From positions 162,857 to 226,856 of the forward strand of contig DAHB01000005.1 in NCBI GenBank assembly GCA_002498365.1: DNA of 64,000 nt. Direction: 5' to 3'. Each line of letters starts with the position of its first letter. Positions within the stretch are counted from its first letter, which is position 1. The position numbers and the translations under genes were made by a program. The notes below the pieces were generated by a model. The model was not told the DNA's origin and ran no database searches. It saw only the letters and a list, made by a program, of their open reading frames with translations. The DNA comes from Methanomassiliicoccaceae archaeon UBA421. Its GTDB lineage: Archaea; Thermoplasmatota; Thermoplasmata; Methanomassiliicoccales; Methanomethylophilaceae. This document shows positions 52,644 to 61,636 of this stretch, piece after piece.

Positions 52644-53530
52644 GTTCCGGGACACATGTCACCATCGGGATCTGCGCGTACAACGAGGAGGCCAACATAG
52701 AGCGCTCCGTACGCTCTGTCTACGAACAGAAGACCGATGGTTTCAATATTGACGAGGTCATCGTCGTCTCGAGCGGCAGCACAGACCGCACTGACGAAAT
52801 AGTTTCAGGTCTGCTCCCCGAATTCGAAAATCTGAGGTTTCTGCCCCAGGATAAGAGGGAGGGCAAGAACTCGGCGATCAACCTTCTTCTTGACAATAAA
52901 AAGACCCAGATAGTCATCCTTCTCAACGCTGACAACGCATTCGGCAACGAAGAATCCCTGAAAAATCTTATACTGCCTTTCTCGGACCCGAAGGTGGGCA
53001 TCGTCGGCGGACACCCCGTTCCGACCAACGGAAAGGATTCCTTTGCGGGTTTCGCTTCCCATATGCTCTGGGCAATGCATCATCATGTTTCAATGGTCCA
53101 TCCCAAGATAGGCGAGCTTGTGGCATTCAGGGATATAGGGACAAGACTGCCTTTGCGTACACAGTCCGACGAGGACATACTCCGCATGAATCTGGAAAAG
53201 GCGGGTTACACAGGAGTCTACGCAACGGACGCCGTGATCAGGAACAGGGGGCCTGAGACCGTCGCCGACTTCGTCAAGCAACGCACAAGGGTCAACATCG
53301 GCGAACGTTACATGAAGAAATGCTACGGCTACGACATACCTACCTGGAAAAGCAGTCTGCTGGTGGGCGCAATGTTCGGAACGGTGAAAGAGATGGGCTT
53401 CCACCCGTTGAAGATGTCCGTCACCGCAGCAATGGAGGCTTACGCCAGGCTGAAGGCCTCCGCCTATGTCATGTCGGACAAGGGCGACATGAGCGTATGG
53501 GACCCTGTATCCACCACGAAGAAATTATGA
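52640..53530 (+). CDS. GT2 family glycosyltransferase
   Basis: A 296-residue GT-A enzyme with IGICAYNEEANIERSV at the N-terminus, VVSSGSTDRTDE in the nucleotide site and LLNADNAFG as the DxD position. A QTDED-type acceptor motif appears as RTQSDEDIL. It is translationally coupled to the upstream Dpm1-like gene (ATGA). The last six bases overlap the convergent GmhA-GmhB gene. Confidence 0.85.
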   Translation: MSSGTHVTIGICAYNEEANIERSVRSVYEQKTDGFNIDEVIVVSSGSTDRTDEIVSGLLPEFENLRFLPQDKREGKNSAINLLLDNKKTQIVILLNADNAFGNEESLKNLILPFSDPKVGIVGGHPVPTNGKDSFAGFASHMLWAMHHHVSMVHPKIGELVAFRDIGTRLPLRTQSDEDILRMNLEKAGYTGVYATDAVIRNRGPETVADFVKQRTRVNIGERYMKKCYGYDIPTWKSSLLVGAMFGTVKEMGFHPLKMSVTAAMEAYARLKASAYVMSDKGDMSVWDPVSTTKKL

Positions 53531-54556
53531 GCCGAGGATTTGGTCGACAGCATCCTTCAGGGTGAACTTCCCGTCGACGCGTATGGTTCTGCATCCGATG
53601 GCGCTTCCGAACTCCATATCTTTCTCGGAATCTCCGACCATATAGGAAACGGATGTGTTTATCCCGTGCTTCCTGACTGCGGCGACGCCCATGCCGGCCT
53701 CCGGCTTCCTGCAGCCGCACCCGTCCTCGGGCATGTGCGGGCAGTAGAATATGTCGTCTATCCTTCCGCCGCCCTCCGCGACCTGGGCTTTCATCTTCTC
53801 ATGTATCTTTGAAAGCGTCAAGTCATCCAGATATCCCCTTCCGATGCCGGACTGGTTCGTCACGACTATGACGAGGTATCCCGCATCGTTGAGCCTGGCT
53901 ATCTGCTCCGGAGCGTATTCGAAGACATTGAAATCTTTCGGATCGCCGCAGTAGGGGACGTCAGGTGCGATGGTGTTGTCCCTGTCCAGGAAAACAGCCT
54001 TCGGACCGTACATCTCCCTCTCGATTATGCCGCAGATCGTGTGGCAGGCGACGAAGTAGCCCTCCTGTATCCTGGGCGTTTCGGTCGTATCGATCGTCAC
54101 CGCCACGTCGGCGATGTCCTTCATCGTTCCCCCGGGGCCCGTGAAAGATATGGTGGTCGCACCTCTCTCTCTGGCGGCCTCCATTGCCAGTATGACATTC
54201 TTGGACTTCCCCGATGTGGAAAGGCCGACGACGGCGTCCCCCTTTCTGCATATCGCCTCGATCTGGCGCTTGAACACCATATCGTAACTGTAATCGTTGC
54301 CTATCGCCGTCACCGGCGCGATGTTGGAAAGACACACGCCCGCCATGGCCGGGCGCTCCATCATATATCTGCCCGACAGCTCGGCCGAGATGTGCTGGGC
54401 ATCGGCGGATGAACCGCCGTTCCCCATGAATATGACCTGTCCGCCGGCCCTGAGCGATGTGATCATCGCGTCCGCCGCCGCACGTATCTGCTCCGGGTCG
54501 ATGCCTGTGATCGCCTCTGCGCTCCTCTTCAATTCCTGTTTTATCAAATCATTCAT
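53525..54556 (-). CDS. Fused sedoheptulose-7-phosphate isomerase (GmhA) and heptose-bisphosphate phosphatase (GmhB)
   Basis: A 343-residue fusion. Residues 1-185 are a GmhA-type SIS domain (FMGNGGSSADAQHISAELSG, GLSTSGKSKNVI). Residues 187-343 are a GmhB-type HAD phosphatase: motif I is FLDRDNT, VVTNQSGIGRG is motif II, and the zinc loop is CPHMPEDGCGCRKP. The two enzymes catalyse steps 1 and 3 of nucleotide-activated heptose synthesis from sedoheptulose 7-phosphate. In bacteria they are usually separate. It overlaps the kinase gene by eight bases. Confidence 0.9.
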   Translation of the reverse strand: MNDLIKQELKRSAEAITGIDPEQIRAAADAMITSLRAGGQVIFMGNGGSSADAQHISAELSGRYMMERPAMAGVCLSNIAPVTAIGNDYSYDMVFKRQIEAICRKGDAVVGLSTSGKSKNVILAMEAARERGATTISFTGPGGTMKDIADVAVTIDTTETPRIQEGYFVACHTICGIIEREMYGPKAVFLDRDNTIAPDVPYCGDPKDFNVFEYAPEQIARLNDAGYLVIVVTNQSGIGRGYLDDLTLSKIHEKMKAQVAEGGGRIDDIFYCPHMPEDGCGCRKPEAGMGVAAVRKHGINTSVSYMVGDSEKDMEFGSAIGCRTIRVDGKFTLKDAVDQILGS

Positions 54557-55556
54557 CGCCGCCCCTCCATGCCATTACACCGTTCGGTTCGAACAGGAAG
54601 TCCGTTATGGTCGCCCCATGTTTCATGAGCTGTTCCGATACGACGAACTTCCTGTCGTAGTCGCAGATGAAGAACATGAACCCTCCGCCTCCTGCACCCG
54701 ACACCTTCCCTCCCACGGCCCCCGCGGACAGCGCCGCGTTGTAGAGTTCGTCTATCTTCGGGTTGGTGATCTTTTCCGAGAACTGCTTCTTGTATTTCCA
54801 TCCCGCGTCAAGCAACCTGCCCGTTTCGTCGATGTCGTCCTTTTCCAGGGCGGCCGCCATCTCGAGGGCGATCTCCTTGCTCATGTCGAGCGCGGTTTCG
54901 TTATCGCCCTTTTTGAAAGATCTCACCTGCGAGTCGATGATGTTTGCAGATTCTCTCGTGCTGCCCGTGTAGCAAAGGACAGACCTGCACTGTAGCTCGT
55001 TGAGGGTGTGCTCCTTTATTTTTATCCTGTTGACATCCACGCCGTCAGACCTGAACTTCATCAGGTTGAAGCCTCCGAACACCGCCGCATACTGGTCCTG
55101 CTTTCCTCCTTTGAGACCTATGTCTTCCCGTTCCAGCTCATATGCCAGCTGTGCCATGTCGTTACCTGTCATCTTTTCTCCGATCCATTCGGCGACTGCG
55201 GCTATCGCCGCCACGATGACCGTAGAAGATCCTCCCAGACCGGACCCGGGAGGGGCGTCCGACTGCAGGAGCATTTTGAACCCTTCTTTTATCTCGAAGT
55301 GGTTGGTCACCGCTTTGACCAGGTCCATGTTCCCGTCCAGCGGCAGGGGGCCGCCATCAAGAGGTGCCTCGTACTTTCCATAGTGTGTAGATTCTATGGA
55401 CATTTTCTGCGTGTCGTTGGGGGTGATCGTGCAGTAAGCGTATTTCGAAATGGTGGAATTGAACACTGCTCCCCCTTTCTGCGAGGCGTAGGGGTCCACG
55501 TCGGTCCCGCCTCCGGCCATGCCCAACCTAAGGGGCGCCCTTGAACGTATATACAT
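54549..55556 (-). CDS. GHMP kinase, D-glycero-D-manno-heptose 7-phosphate kinase-like (HddA)
   Basis: A 335-residue GHMP-family sugar kinase. It opens RSRAPLRLGMAGGGTDVDPY, the ATP-binding motif is PPGSGLGGSST (about 105-115) and the C-terminal motif is GAGGGGFMFF. This matches HddA, which phosphorylates heptose 7-phosphate at C1, step 2 of the GDP-heptose route. The ATG at 55556 shares one base with the upstream stop; a GTG one codon earlier is also possible. GAGGTG lies 8 bases before the ATG. Fucose/GHMP relatives are alternatives, but the neighbours support heptose. Confidence 0.85.
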   Translation of the reverse strand: MYIRSRAPLRLGMAGGGTDVDPYASQKGGAVFNSTISKYAYCTITPNDTQKMSIESTHYGKYEAPLDGGPLPLDGNMDLVKAVTNHFEIKEGFKMLLQSDAPPGSGLGGSSTVIVAAIAAVAEWIGEKMTGNDMAQLAYELEREDIGLKGGKQDQYAAVFGGFNLMKFRSDGVDVNRIKIKEHTLNELQCRSVLCYTGSTRESANIIDSQVRSFKKGDNETALDMSKEIALEMAAALEKDDIDETGRLLDAGWKYKKQFSEKITNPKIDELYNAALSAGAVGGKVSGAGGGGFMFFICDYDRKFVVSEQLMKHGATITDFLFEPNGVMAWRGGDE

Positions 55557-56596
55557 CACTTCTTCACCTCGTTATCGATGATCGCGGTCCCAGGCGGCAC
55601 AAGGGTCCCGTCTCCGAGCACGGACCTCACGATGGTCGATCCGGGAGATATCTTGCAGCCTTTACCCAGAATACTGTCGCTGATCTCGGCTTCCTCGACC
55701 CTGCAGTTCCGCATGACCAAAGACCCTTTTAACCTGCTCCCCGCAACCACGCATTCCTTAAGTATCACAGAGGACTCGGAAAAAGAGTCGGATATTACGG
55801 ACCCTTCGCCTAAGAAGAACGGTCCCCCTATCTCTGTCCGTATGGCGCCATTTTCCGTCGGGCCCTCTTTTCCGAACAGCCTCTCGGCGGCCGAAAGGTT
55901 CGCACCTATCAGGTCCGAGGGGCGGCCGACGTCGCGCCACATCCCCTTCAGGCCGTATCCCTGTATCCTCTCGCCCCTCTCCATGAGCCTGGGTATCAGC
56001 TCCTTTGAAAGATCGTACTGGGAGTTCTCGGGCACCAGCCCCAGGATTTTTTTTTCCAGGACGTAGACGCCTGCGTTTATCAGATTGGAGAATGCCTCTT
56101 CGGGCTTGGGCTTCTCCTTGAACTCGGATATCCTTCCGTCCGGCCCGACTCTCGCGATCCCGAACTCGCAGGGGTTGTCGACCGGCGTGAGGGACATTGT
56201 GACGGCCGCCCCCGACGAGAAATGCTCCCTTATCTCGTCTTTGACGTCGATATCGGCGAAAACGTCACCGTTGGCCGCCACGAACGTCTCTCCCAGCATG
56301 TTCTCGATCTTTTTTATGGCCCCGGCGGTCCCCAGAGGCTCGTCTTCGAACGAATAAGATATTTCTATGCCGATATGTGAGCCGTCGCCGATCGCTTCCA
56401 CCAGCTGCTGGGACCTGTATCCGCAGGCCAATATCACTTTTTTGATGCCAGCCGCCGCCACGGACTCTATCAGATACATCAGGCAGGGCTTGTCGAGCAC
56501 CGGTAGCGCTGGCTTGGGGCAGGTCTCGGTCAGCGGCCTCAGCCTTGTGCCCCTGCCTCCGACCATGATGACTGCCTGGTCGATCCTTTTTGTCAT
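55556..56596 (-). CDS. Sugar-1-phosphate nucleotidyltransferase, HddC-like, with left-handed beta-helix
   Basis: A 346-residue enzyme. The N-terminal nucleotidyltransferase domain (about 5-235) has VGGRGTRLRPLT and CPKPALPVLDKP; the C-terminal part (about 250-340) has hexapeptide repeats. In context it should activate heptose 1-phosphate, giving GDP- or other NDP-heptose, step 4 of the pathway. The known HddC lacks the beta-helix, and mannose-1-phosphate guanylyltransferases look similar, so the sugar is inferred. The ATG at 56596 is used because GGTGGTGA lies just upstream; a TTG at 56611 would overlap that site. Confidence 0.82.
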   Translation of the reverse strand: MTKRIDQAVIMVGGRGTRLRPLTETCPKPALPVLDKPCLMYLIESVAAAGIKKVILACGYRSQQLVEAIGDGSHIGIEISYSFEDEPLGTAGAIKKIENMLGETFVAANGDVFADIDVKDEIREHFSSGAAVTMSLTPVDNPCEFGIARVGPDGRISEFKEKPKPEEAFSNLINAGVYVLEKKILGLVPENSQYDLSKELIPRLMERGERIQGYGLKGMWRDVGRPSDLIGANLSAAERLFGKEGPTENGAIRTEIGGPFFLGEGSVISDSFSESSVILKECVVAGSRLKGSLVMRNCRVEEAEISDSILGKGCKISPGSTIVRSVLGDGTLVPPGTAIIDNEVKK

Positions 56597-56632
56597 TGTA
56601 TCACCACCCAAACGACGTACGTTATATTAATT

Positions 56633-57502
56633 TCATACATACGCGACACGCACCACGTTGGTGCCCATGTCGACATTCAGCGAATCTGCCACAGGAACGC
56701 ACTTCGCCCTGAGCACGAAGGCCACTGGGACACCGATGTCCCTGTTTCCAAGAGACTCGTAGTTGGCCATACCCTTGGCTATCACAACACAAGAATCCGA
56801 TAACGCATCACTTATGTCATCTGGCACGTTAGACGGTATTCCTATAGCGAATGCCCCTGTACCCACGATTCCGTCTAGTTCTGCATCCAGTCCGATACGG
56901 AGGGCGTCCTCCATCGTCACGTCGTTGAGTATCGGCATACCTCTTACGACCCCTATCACATTTTTTCCGGTCTTCTTGAGCTCCCTTATCAATATTTTAT
57001 CAAGCTGGCTCTCTCCGCAGTTGTCGAATATGAAAATTATATCTCCGGGGTCCAGGAGCACCTTTCTCAGCAGGTCGGTGTCGTCCGACCCTATGCCCTG
57101 TGCCAGCAGACCGTCGAACATTCCCGCGAAATCATCCGGGCCGTCTATTGAGCTCGACTGCCCGAAATCCATGATGTTGCCTGCCAGGGAGACCGTCAGC
57201 GCCGCCCTTAGCCTGTCTTCCGAGCCGTCCACGAACTCCCCTGCCTTCGCGAGGAGGCTGCCGGCCGCCTCGTCGGCCCTCATCTTCAGATCCAGGTACG
57301 GGTCGGAAACGCCCATCGCCGCATATGCCTTCCTGTGTACCTCTGTCGCCACCTCGGCGGAGTTCCGCCCTTCGGCGAATTCTTCGGCGTACGCCGACAG
57401 TGCCGCCGACAGGGCTTTGAATTCGCTGCCGTTACCGGCCAGCCTGGCCTGGAACAGCACTCTTTTCAGCAGGCAGGGTACGCATTCGGGCCTAATGTCC
57501 AT
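56633..57502 (-). CDS. DUF89/ARMT1-family metal-dependent phosphatase
   Basis: A 289-residue DUF89 protein. The family's N-terminal CVPCLLKR (residues 8-15) and the metal-site segments IFIFDNCGE and VIAKGMANYESL are clear. Related enzymes remove harmful sugar phosphates such as fructose 1-phosphate. It lies 36 bases upstream of the nucleotidyltransferase on the same strand and seems to head the heptose operon, so it may clear heptose or sedoheptulose phosphates; that link is inferred from position only. Confidence 0.85.
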   Translation of the reverse strand: MDIRPECVPCLLKRVLFQARLAGNGSEFKALSAALSAYAEEFAEGRNSAEVATEVHRKAYAAMGVSDPYLDLKMRADEAAGSLLAKAGEFVDGSEDRLRAALTVSLAGNIMDFGQSSSIDGPDDFAGMFDGLLAQGIGSDDTDLLRKVLLDPGDIIFIFDNCGESQLDKILIRELKKTGKNVIGVVRGMPILNDVTMEDALRIGLDAELDGIVGTGAFAIGIPSNVPDDISDALSDSCVVIAKGMANYESLGNRDIGVPVAFVLRAKCVPVADSLNVDMGTNVVRVAYV

Positions 57503-57554
57503 GGAACGCGATGTACCGCAACGTTGATACGATTTTCCGTGCGTATAGTGCTCT

Positions 57555-57564
57555 GTTTAAATAT
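57555..57564 (+). promoter_or_regulatory. TATA box of the zinc-finger and EF-1beta genes
   Basis: The motif gtttaaatat is centred about 26 bases before the ATG at 57586, giving a leaderless transcript for the small zinc-finger protein. Confidence 0.45.
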
Positions 57565-57585
57565 GAAGAAAAGTATCGGAAGCGC

Positions 57586-57750
57586 ATGGCAGACAAGATA
57601 TGCTCTTCATGCGGCGTCAGGCTCACAGGAAAGGGCAACACGTTCTTCAAGTGCCCCAAGTGCGGGGACCAGGAAGTCGGCAGGTGCGACCAGTGCCGCG
57701 ACCAGGGTGTAAACTACGAGTGCAAGAAATGCGGATTCGTCGGACCGTGA
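57586..57750 (+). CDS. Small two-zinc-finger protein (HVO_2753-like)
   Basis: A 54-residue protein with four zinc-knuckle pairs: CSSC (6-9), CPKC, CDQC and CKKC, ending GFVGP. It matches small archaeal zinc-finger proteins next to the EF-1beta gene, of which haloarchaeal HVO_2753 is the best known. The role is probably in translation or RNA handling but is not settled. The next gene starts 9 bases downstream. Confidence 0.88.
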   Translation: MADKICSSCGVRLTGKGNTFFKCPKCGDQEVGRCDQCRDQGVNYECKKCGFVGP

Positions 57751-57759
57751 GGTGTTAAG

Positions 57760-58029
57760 ATGCCTCAGATCGTAGCCGGATATGAACTGTTCCCGACCGG
57801 GACCGAGGTAGACATGGACGCCGTCGCAGACGCTATACCCGGGATACTCCCCGCCGGCGTCTCGATCACCGAGTGCTCCATAAAGCCGGTCGCCTTCGGA
57901 CTCATGAAGGTGTCCGTCGGGCTCCTCATCGACGATTCCGATGAAAACGTCGGATCTAAGATCGAGGAAGGCCTCCGTTCCATTGCGAACGTCGAGAACG
58001 TAGAGTGCGTCTCGATGACCAACATCTGA
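57760..58029 (+). CDS. ef1b: Elongation factor 1-beta
   Basis: An 89-residue nucleotide exchange factor for EF-1alpha. The C-terminal core of eukaryotic EF-1B is recognisable (KPVAFGLMKVSVGLLIDD, NVENVECVSMTNI). GAGGTG lies 5-6 bases before the ATG. It follows the zinc-finger gene, a conserved archaeal pairing, and converges with a GT4 gene six bases away. Confidence 0.95.
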   Translation: MPQIVAGYELFPTGTEVDMDAVADAIPGILPAGVSITECSIKPVAFGLMKVSVGLLIDDSDENVGSKIEEGLRSIANVENVECVSMTNI

Positions 58030-58035
58030 AACTGA

Positions 58036-59091
58036 TTACGGCGTTTCCGACGCCCTATCAACATTTTCTCTGTAGATCTTTCCGAGCTTTTCGTTGTAGT
58101 CCCTTCCGAACCGCGTCGAATACTCTATCCCGAATTCGATGACCTCGGCCATACGTTCCCCGTCGGCGAGGAGCTCCGATGCCTTGTCGACCATGTCGAT
58201 CTCGTCGCGGCAGGGTATGGCCACGACCATCACCTCGGGAGGCATAACGGCGCTTTCGAAGTAAAGAACCGGGGTTCCGCACATTTGTGCTTCCAAGGTC
58301 GTTATCCCCAAGCCCTCGAAGCTCGAGGTGTTCAGGAGGAACCTGCTTCTGCCGTACAGTCTACGTATCTCTTCCACCGAGAGGTTGCTGATCATATCGA
58401 CCTTTCCGCTAAGGCCCATTTTGGAGACCGCGTCCTCGATCTCCTCCCTGTACGGTCCGTTGCCGCACATGACCAACCTGTATCCTGAGAACTCCGGCCT
58501 CTCAAGCATCTCCTTCAGAACCCAAAGCGCGGCGCAGGGGTTCTTCCTCTCTGTGAAGGAACCGACGAACGTGACGATATCCTCCTTCGGAACATCCTCC
58601 CTGAACATCTCGGATTTCGGGGGGTGCATTGCGACAGTTATCTTCTCCGCGGGGATGTGTAGCGTTCTTATCATATCCTCCTTGGTCAGAGGAGAGATTG
58701 CTATGAATTCGTCCGCGGATATTTTTGCTATTATGACAGACATGCGCCAAATGAACCCCCAGGACCTGGTGTTCGACTCGTTCTTCTTCAGCACATGATG
58801 GAATGTGACGATGCGCTTCGCCTTTGTGAAGGGAAAAAATATAGAGCAGTGCTCGGCCGTCGCATGCACGATGTCCGCGTCCTTCCTCCCCCTGATCGCC
58901 ATCAAGATGGGGCAAAGGATGTTGTCGATGAGCATATGCTTAATGCCGTGGTCGAGGTTCAGTTCAAAATCTATGGACTCGACCTCACATCCCATTTCCT
59001 CGAGCTGGGCCTCCAGGAAGTCGGCATAGTAGCCTATGCCAGACATTTTTTTCGTGTCTTCCTTCAGAGGCCTGATAATCTGCACCTTCAT
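58036..59091 (-). CDS. GT4 family glycosyltransferase
   Basis: A 351-residue GT-B enzyme. SGIGYYADFLEAQL near residue 18 is the acceptor-side opening, FHHVLKK the central motif, VTFVGSFTERKNP the start of the second domain, and TSSFEGLGITTLEAQMCGTP the donor-binding E-x7-E region. It is paralogous to the GT4 at 61637-62677, and the two bracket the GT-C-like/secreted pair on the same strand. A 99-base gap separates it from the secreted partner. Confidence 0.9.
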   Translation of the reverse strand: MKVQIIRPLKEDTKKMSGIGYYADFLEAQLEEMGCEVESIDFELNLDHGIKHMLIDNILCPILMAIRGRKDADIVHATAEHCSIFFPFTKAKRIVTFHHVLKKNESNTRSWGFIWRMSVIIAKISADEFIAISPLTKEDMIRTLHIPAEKITVAMHPPKSEMFREDVPKEDIVTFVGSFTERKNPCAALWVLKEMLERPEFSGYRLVMCGNGPYREEIEDAVSKMGLSGKVDMISNLSVEEIRRLYGRSRFLLNTSSFEGLGITTLEAQMCGTPVLYFESAVMPPEVMVVAIPCRDEIDMVDKASELLADGERMAEVIEFGIEYSTRFGRDYNEKLGKIYRENVDRASETP

Positions 59092-59190
59092 CGTATTCCG
59101 ATCCCCGTACGCGATTGCCAGCGACTTGACATTATTTCAATTTATGTTAAGTTCTGTTAAAAAAGATGGGTCCTTTCCTTGCCGATACGC

Positions 59191-60201
59191 TCAATGGTCA
59201 AAGGTCCTGGCGTATATCTGGGGCGTGCCGACATAGATGTAGAGCGAATAGATTTTCGATGGGTCCGTTTCCATGGTCCCCCTCTCCGAGGAATGGAAAA
59301 GTTTGCCGGAATCGTGTTCTGCGATGACCGAGCAGTAGGTCAGTTTCGATGCGATCACCTGTGCTATTGTGGGCATCGTGTTTATTGCCGGCTTACCTCC
59401 GAATACCACGATCATTCCGTCCCCTCCTTGATATTTGGCAAGGACCAGCGAGTCATAGCCGGAGGATGTGAACCCTATCGATATGTAGTCCGTCAGATTC
59501 TGAGTGTTTATGCCGAACGTCGAGTCGTTGTACATGATGGACATGGACTCGCCGATACAGTAGTCCTCTGCCTTTTCCGTGGCGTAAAGGGATGAGACAT
59601 AAGGGCCCTTCCTGATGTCCTGATCGGCGATCCCGAGGAAATCGGCCGCATAGCCGCTATCGCGCTCATAAACACCGGAAACAGAAGAGATCCCGCAACC
59701 CAGGGTATAACCGGTCCAGTACAGGACCCCGCCTGTCTCCAGCCATTTCAATATCAGGCTGTCCGGTCCGCCGTCGTATATGGTGTCGGGAAGTACTCCG
59801 AGGGGGATGATAAGCCTCATATCGGCCGAGCCGTTCGAGATGTCCTCCTCTAGTTCGGCCCTGATCTGCTCTGCATCCACTATCGTATATTCCACGTTGC
59901 GCAACGAAAGCTCCGAGCACAGAAGGTCCGTCGTTTCGAGCATGTACGACTGGTCGAAATAAGATACATAGCTGGAGTCTTCGTAGATCATCAGGCCGTC
60001 GGGGATGTAAATGCCCGTGTCGATGAGCAGTGCATCGTAATTCGAGGATGTGTTGGAGCTGACCTCGTACCCGATGCCTCCATAGACGCTCCACGAATCG
60101 GAAGAGGTGTGGTAAGGGTTCGCTCCGTAGGCCATAACCTGCCCTGCGACCATGAATGCCACCACCGCTACCGCCAGAATGTAAAGCGTTCCGGTCTTCA
60201 C
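59191..60201 (-). CDS. Secreted/anchored partner protein of the GT-C-like enzyme, copy 2
   Basis: A 336-residue protein with an N-terminal hydrophobic segment (about 5-25) and a predicted extracellular remainder. It shares with 45281-46207 the ANPY motif after the anchor, a PLGVLPDTIYDG-type segment, GGVLYWTG and a late hydrophobic VVFGG. The GTG start at 60201 overlaps the stop of the GT-C-like gene (GTGA), repeating the coupling seen in copy 1. Function unknown; a sensor, acceptor or activator for the membrane enzyme is possible. Confidence 0.7.
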   Translation of the reverse strand: MKTGTLYILAVAVVAFMVAGQVMAYGANPYHTSSDSWSVYGGIGYEVSSNTSSNYDALLIDTGIYIPDGLMIYEDSSYVSYFDQSYMLETTDLLCSELSLRNVEYTIVDAEQIRAELEEDISNGSADMRLIIPLGVLPDTIYDGGPDSLILKWLETGGVLYWTGYTLGCGISSVSGVYERDSGYAADFLGIADQDIRKGPYVSSLYATEKAEDYCIGESMSIMYNDSTFGINTQNLTDYISIGFTSSGYDSLVLAKYQGGDGMIVVFGGKPAINTMPTIAQVIASKLTYCSVIAEHDSGKLFHSSERGTMETDPSKIYSLYIYVGTPQIYARTFDH

Positions 60202-61541
60202 GTCTCCGCCTCCCCTTTATGCTTGATCGAGTAGACTGCGGCGATGATACATGCGATACCGGGGATGAACAAGGCCAACAGAGTGTAGTACATGATATCC
60301 CACGACAGGGGCAGGAATTGGAAGTACTTCGCTACCGTGCTCCCCAGATCCAGTAAGGACGTCTCGTTGGCAAGCGTGTAAAGTATCCTGCCGCCGAAGT
60401 TCAAGATGTGGTGCACCACCATAAGTATGGAGAAAAGCAGCCACGGGATCAGCCATTCCCTCCTCCCGCAGTATGCCACCGCTAACGCGATCAAGGCTAT
60501 CGCGATGACCGGGTAGGTGGGTATCGGCGGCCAGATGAATAACGTGCACACCGAGATCACCGAGGCCATGACGAGCTTCTTGTCGTCGTCGCCGTCGCGC
60601 ATGAACGCCAGCATCGAAAAGATCGCGATGAGGAGGAACATTATCGGGAAAGCGTAGATGAACTTGTCCGGCGTGGGGTTGGCGAAAAAGTCCAGCAGGC
60701 CGCCTCCGCCGGAAGATGTGCCTTCGGTGCGGTCGCCGAAGAAGCCGAAGGAGGAGGAGAGCTCGCCGTTAAGGACCAGAGGCAACAGGACTATGGCCGC
60801 GGCTATGGCGAAACCGGCGGCGTACATCGCGGTCTTCTTGAAGACCTCCTTCCACCTGCCTTCGCTTCTGGATATTATGTAGCATATCACCGCGAAGCCT
60901 ATGACGATCGGGAAGAGCTTCGTGAAGAACGCCAGGGACAGCATCGCCCCGGAGAGAAGATATTGGTTCTTGGTCAGCGAATATATGGAGAAGATCATGA
61001 AGAACGCGGACAGCGAATCGAACATGCATGCGACCGAAGAAGACCACAGGACCAGCGGCGACAGGAAGAACAGCGCGAAACCCATCTCCGCCTTCCTCCG
61101 GTCCCCGGTCTTCTCCTTGACCATTACGTAGATGAGCCAGGAACATGCCAGATCGATCACGGTAAGAGGTATTTTGTAAACAAATACTAGGGCCATGGAC
61201 GAGATATAGACCTGTGAAAAATCGGATACCGCTGTGGAATTCACCAGAAGCTCCGACATGTAGCCCGACTGGAAGGGGAGGAAATTCCACATGTACGTCA
61301 GCGCCGAGAGGAAGTACCCGTACACCGGAGGGTAGTAGAAATTCCCGGCCTCGTAGAGGGTACGGCCGCTCTCGAATCCCGCTCCCGTCCCGACGAAGAA
61401 GGACAGGTCGAAGCTGAAAGTCAGCGGTCCCAGCACTACCCTCAGGACAATGCCTGCGATGAAGATATACAGAAGACTCCTGCCAATCCTTCCCTTGGCG
61501 GAATTATCGCCTAGGACACCGGAGAGATGAAAGAAATCCAC
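60198..61541 (-). CDS. GT-C-like polytopic glycosyltransferase, copy 2
   Basis: A 447-residue membrane protein with about ten or more helices, paralogous to 46204-47595. The Asp after the first helix is in SFDLSFF; FYYPPVYGYFLSAL, FFTKLFPIVIGF and WPPIPTYPV match positions in copy 1. It starts with a GTG. The likely donor is a polyprenyl-phosphate sugar, as in other GT-C enzymes. It is 95 bases downstream of a GT4 gene. Confidence 0.75.
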   Translation of the reverse strand: MDFFHLSGVLGDNSAKGRIGRSLLYIFIAGIVLRVVLGPLTFSFDLSFFVGTGAGFESGRTLYEAGNFYYPPVYGYFLSALTYMWNFLPFQSGYMSELLVNSTAVSDFSQVYISSMALVFVYKIPLTVIDLACSWLIYVMVKEKTGDRRKAEMGFALFFLSPLVLWSSSVACMFDSLSAFFMIFSIYSLTKNQYLLSGAMLSLAFFTKLFPIVIGFAVICYIISRSEGRWKEVFKKTAMYAAGFAIAAAIVLLPLVLNGELSSSFGFFGDRTEGTSSGGGGLLDFFANPTPDKFIYAFPIMFLLIAIFSMLAFMRDGDDDKKLVMASVISVCTLFIWPPIPTYPVIAIALIALAVAYCGRREWLIPWLLFSILMVVHHILNFGGRILYTLANETSLLDLGSTVAKYFQFLPLSWDIMYYTLLALFIPGIACIIAAVYSIKHKGEAET

Positions 61542-61636
61542 GTCGAGCCCACCCCTTACGGGTATTTAGTAATTGTCGGCTATTTATCTCATGCTACAGC
61601 CCGATAGACGTCCTGCTGTCGGTAGACGGCATCCTT

